DNA from: Wenjunlia vitaminophila DSM 41686
Lineage (GTDB): Bacteria > Actinomycetota > Actinomycetes > Streptomycetales > Streptomycetaceae
DNA: 64,000 nucleotides
Direction of reading: 5' to 3'
Assembly: GCF_000380165.1 (NCBI RefSeq)
Contig: NZ_KB904713.1
Span: 107,639-171,638 of the forward strand
The stretch's first letter is position 1. Every line of letters starts with the position of its first letter. This document shows positions 61,451 to 64,000 of this stretch, in pieces. The notes under the pieces were generated by a model. The model had not been told where the DNA came from. It saw only the letters and a list, made by a program, of their open reading frames with translations, and made no database searches. The position numbers were made by a program, and so were the translations under genes.

Positions 61451-63190
61451 TCAGGCGGTCGCCGCGGCCAGCCGTACCGAGTTCTCCAGCAGCACGGCGT
61501 GGACGAAGGCCTGGGGGAGGTTGCCGCGTAGCTGTCGTTGGGCGACGTCGTACTCCTCGGCGAACAGGCCGGAGGGGCCGCAGGCGGCTCGGGTGCGTTC
61601 GAACCAGCGGGCGGCCTGCGTCGTGCGTCCCTCGGTGAGGCAGGCTGAGCACAGCAGGAAGCCGCACAGCAGGAAGGCCCCCTCGTCCTGGCCCAGTGGG
61701 TGGTCCCGGTAACGGAACCGGTAGACGTAGCCGTCGGAGGTCAGGTGGCGTTCCACGGCCTGCCGGGTGGCCGAGAGGCCGGACGTGGCGGGGTCCTGGC
61801 AGCCACGGGCCAGGGGGCGGAGCAGGGCCGCGTCGGGGCCCTCGTCCTCGGAGGAACGTTTCCACGCGCCACCGGGGTGGCGGCAGCAGCGTTCCGTCTC
61901 GCGCCAGATGGCGTCGGCGAGTCCGCGCCAGTGGGTGCTGTCCGCGCCGGGGATCTCCGCCGCGGCGGCGCGCAGACCGGTGACGGCGATGAGCCTGGAG
62001 TGGGTCCACCAGGCGGGTTCGAGTTCCCACAGGCCCGCGTCGGGGGCCTGCCAGTGCTCCTCGATGGCCCGCGCCGCGACGCCTGCCGCGCGCACCGCCT
62101 CGTCGTCGATCCCGCTGCGGCGGGCGACCGTCGCGAACAGGTCGAGCACCTCCCCGAAGACGTCGAGTTGGAACTCGCCGCCCGCCCGGTTGCCGACGCG
62201 GCGACCACCCCCGGGGTACCCGCGCACGGTGAGCTGCCGCTCTTCCGGCAGGGGGTGGCCGTCCACGGTGTAGACGGGCCGGAGCCGTGGCCCGTCGGCG
62301 AGGACGCGTTCGGTGACGAAGCGGACGGCGGTGTCGGCGAGGGGGTGGGCGGTGTGGGTGGCGACGGCGATGCCGGCGTAGCACTGGTCGCGTATCCAGG
62401 CGTAGCGGTAGTCGTAGTTGCGGTTGCTGGTGGCGCGTTCCGGCAGCGACGTGGTGGCCGCCGCCACCATGCCACCTGACGTGCTGGTGAGGCCGCGCAG
62501 CACGGCGTAGGCCTGGCGCGTGTCCCGGGGAGCGGCCGTGGTGGCGCAGTCGGGGACGGCGTCGGCCCAGGCCCGTTCGGTGGTGTCCCACAGGTGGGCG
62601 GGGATCAGGGGGCGGCCGTCCGGGGCGTCGGAGACCTCCAGGACGACGTCGTGCTGCTGTCCCTCGGGGACGTCGATGTGGGTGATCAGGGAACCGTCGG
62701 TGTGGGGCACCGCGTCCGGGGCGCCGAGCAGCCGGACGTGCAGGGCGCCGGAGCGGGCGTGCCACAGGTCCGTGTGGTGGCGCAGGTCGTGCATGGCGTG
62801 CCCGCCGAACCCCGCCCGGACGTCGAGGCGGAGCCGCACCCGCGCGTCGCCCCGCAGGGCGCGGACCCGGCGCAGCAGGACGGCGCGGCCGGTCTCGGCG
62901 GGCATCGCCAGGGCTTGGCGGCACTCGGTCACGCCGTCGCCGTGGATCCACCGGTTGACGTAGATCAGGGTCCCGTCCTCGTAGAAGCCGCCCCAGACGT
63001 TCCAGGGGTCGTCCGGGCTGACGCTGAAGGCTCCGGGGCCGCCGATGAGCTCCGCGAACACCGCCTCGTCGTGCCATCGCGGGGCGCACATCCACACCAC
63101 GTTCCCCCGGGGGCCGATGAGCGCGCCGCGTTCGCCGTCGGCCAGCAGGGCGTAGTCCCGCAGCACCCAGGGGCTGTCGGGTCCGCTCAC
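61451..63190 (-). CDS. Glycoside hydrolase family 15-type protein
   Basis: 579 residues. N-terminal trehalase-like domain (DYALLADGERGALIGPRGNV, VWMCAPRWHDEAVFAELIGG) and an (alpha/alpha)6-barrel core: NRNYDYRYAWIRDQCYAGIA, GEFQLDVFGEVLDLFATVAR, SSEDEGPDAALLRPLARG, RWFERTRAACGPSGLFAEEY. The general-acid and base glutamates of GH15 are plausible in the last segments. Actinomycete members act as trehalases or glucoamylases. GTG 63190 overlaps the stop of the upstream TPP-enzyme gene (GTGA), so they form an operon. Confidence 0.88.
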   Translation of the reverse strand: MSGPDSPWVLRDYALLADGERGALIGPRGNVVWMCAPRWHDEAVFAELIGGPGAFSVSPDDPWNVWGGFYEDGTLIYVNRWIHGDGVTECRQALAMPAETGRAVLLRRVRALRGDARVRLRLDVRAGFGGHAMHDLRHHTDLWHARSGALHVRLLGAPDAVPHTDGSLITHIDVPEGQQHDVVLEVSDAPDGRPLIPAHLWDTTERAWADAVPDCATTAAPRDTRQAYAVLRGLTSTSGGMVAAATTSLPERATSNRNYDYRYAWIRDQCYAGIAVATHTAHPLADTAVRFVTERVLADGPRLRPVYTVDGHPLPEERQLTVRGYPGGGRRVGNRAGGEFQLDVFGEVLDLFATVARRSGIDDEAVRAAGVAARAIEEHWQAPDAGLWELEPAWWTHSRLIAVTGLRAAAAEIPGADSTHWRGLADAIWRETERCCRHPGGAWKRSSEDEGPDAALLRPLARGCQDPATSGLSATRQAVERHLTSDGYVYRFRYRDHPLGQDEGAFLLCGFLLCSACLTEGRTTQAARWFERTRAACGPSGLFAEEYDVAQRQLRGNLPQAFVHAVLLENSVRLAAATA

Positions 63191-64000
63191 CCGCGGCCCG
63201 TGAAGTGCTCGGCGAGCTTCTGCCTGACCCCCCGGGTGGCGATGCCGACGCGCTCGGGGTCGGACACGGCGGCCTTGGCGGCCTTCTTGCCCTGCTCCAG
63301 CATGATGTGCGGGGGGATGGGGGCGATCTCGGCGTCCACCTTGAACTCCAGGACGACCGGGCGGTCGCAGGCGAGCGCCTCGTCCCAGGCCTCGCCGACC
63401 TTCTTGGGCGAGTCGCACATGATGCCCTTCAGCCCGAGCAGGTCGGCGTACGCGGCGTAGGGGACGTCGGGGATCTGCTGCGAGCCGGGGAACTTCGGGT
63501 CGCCGCCCATGGCCCGCTGCTCCCAGGTGACCTGGTTGAGGTCCTGGTTGTTCAGCACGCAGAAGACGAACGGTGGGCCGGCCGCCAGCTCCCGCAGGTA
63601 CCGCTTTACGGTGATCATCTCGTTCATGCCGTTCATCTGGAACGCGCCGTCGCCGACGAACGCGATCACCGGGCGGTCGGGGTGGGCGAAGCGTGCCGCG
63701 ATCGCGTACGGAACGGCGGGTCCCATGGTGGCCAGCGTCCCGGACAGCGAGGCACGCATGCCGTCGTTGAGCCGCAGGTGCCGCGCCCACCAGTTGGTCC
63801 CGGAGCCGGAGTCGGCGGTGACGATGGCGTCGTGGGGCAGCCGGGGGGACAGCTCGCTGGCGACGGCCTGCGGGTTGATCTTCCCGCCGAAGTGCTGGCC
63901 GGCGCGCTTGTCGCAGATGGCGTTCCACTCGCGGACGTTCTTCTCGATCTCCTGGCGCCAGTCCCGCGCGTCCTTGCGCCTCAGCAGGGGGATGAGCTCC
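63187..64000 (-). CDS. Thiamine-pyrophosphate-requiring enzyme (C-terminal part)
   Basis: The gene enters from the right edge on the minus strand; 270 residues before the stop are visible. TPP/Mg site: IAFVGDGAFQMNGMNEMITV and VFCVLNNQDLNQVTWEQRAM. Upstream ADSGSGTNWWARHLRLNDGM and SGTLATMGPAVPYAIAARF are typical of the acetolactate-synthase/pyruvate-oxidase superfamily, closest to pyruvate dehydrogenase (quinone)-like annotations. The reaction cannot be fixed without the N-terminal domains. It is cotranscribed with the GH15 gene. Confidence 0.9.
   Translation of the reverse strand, partial: ELIPLLRRKDARDWRQEIEKNVREWNAICDKRAGQHFGGKINPQAVASELSPRLPHDAIVTADSGSGTNWWARHLRLNDGMRASLSGTLATMGPAVPYAIAARFAHPDRPVIAFVGDGAFQMNGMNEMITVKRYLRELAAGPPFVFCVLNNQDLNQVTWEQRAMGGDPKFPGSQQIPDVPYAAYADLLGLKGIMCDSPKKVGEAWDEALACDRPVVLEFKVDAEIAPIPPHIMLEQGKKAAKAAVSDPERVGIATRGVRQKLAEHFTGRG

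Overview
The window is a very GC-rich actinomycete chromosome segment. Purine, pyrimidine, glycolytic, tryptophan-catabolic and tRNA genes sit beside actinomycete markers: BldC, an Lsr2-type nucleoid protein, a complete conservon (sensor kinase, roadblock, DUF742, GTPase, P450), DUF397/XRE pairs, DUF3073 and DUF3151. The order purD .. purC - lsr2-like - purS-purQ-purL - MDMPI-like - purF - purM - DUF3073 - valine dehydrogenase - hypothetical - bldC matches, from memory, the core arrangement in Streptomyces and relatives such as Nocardiopsis. The genus cannot be fixed from sequence alone. A parS-like palindrome at 12.4 kb suggests the origin-proximal half of the chromosome.

Layout. 0-2.8 kb: the end of an old-yellow-enzyme gene, two frameshifted genes, a repeat element and an HTH/zinc-ribbon protein. 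3-5.3 kb: two DUF3592-like membrane genes on the minus strand, then a second copy of the repeat. 5.4-12.3 kb: aminotransferase, DUF2617, a membrane spermidine-synthase-like protein, a membrane-anchored CoxG-like protein with an acidic repeat, aldose epimerase and pyrE. 12.4-14.2 kb: parS, fba and DUF3151. 14.6-17.6 kb: an overlapping kynA-kynU-kynB-type operon that would convert tryptophan to anthranilate. 17.7-21 kb: XRE regulator with two DUF397 genes, a small membrane protein and a PCMT-like methyltransferase. 21-24.8 kb: DagK-like protein, divergent purA, a GntR regulator and an unknown gene. 24.9-32.7 kb: SLATT-domain protein, divergent purD, a catalytically degenerate M48-like protein, an N,N-dimethylformamidase-like protein, an L,D-transpeptidase-like protein without the usual cysteine, and purC.

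33-41.1 kb: two minus-strand tRNA-Gly genes, one with an aberrant core, then the Lsr2 gene, the overlapping purS-purQ-purL operon, purF and purM. 41.4-45.4 kb: DUF3073, valine dehydrogenase, an unknown gene, bldC and a DUF6274-like gene. 45.5-47.7 kb: tRNA-Asp, tRNA-Phe, an orphan histidine kinase and a second identical tRNA-Asp. 47.8-52.8 kb: the conservon. 53.6-57.3 kb: tRNA-Glu, metallophosphoesterase, minimal metallopeptidase, two overlapping crcB genes and a proline-rich lipoprotein. 57.6-64 kb: DEAD-box helicase with an Arg/Asp-rich tail, tRNA-Lys, three small proteins, a GH15-type glycosidase and a TPP-dependent enzyme that runs off the end.

Two themes recur. Several genes have a -10-like hexamer 6-9 bases upstream of the start codon and no clear Shine-Dalgarno sequence, as expected for leaderless transcripts. 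Several conserved proteins keep an enzyme fold but lack the usual catalytic residues (DagK-like, M48-like, L,D-transpeptidase-like). The most unusual signals are the tRNA-Gly(UCC) with an altered D-loop, T-loop and T-stem, and the two-copy repeat whose hairpin is preserved by a compensatory base change. No transposase, prophage or CRISPR array is visible.
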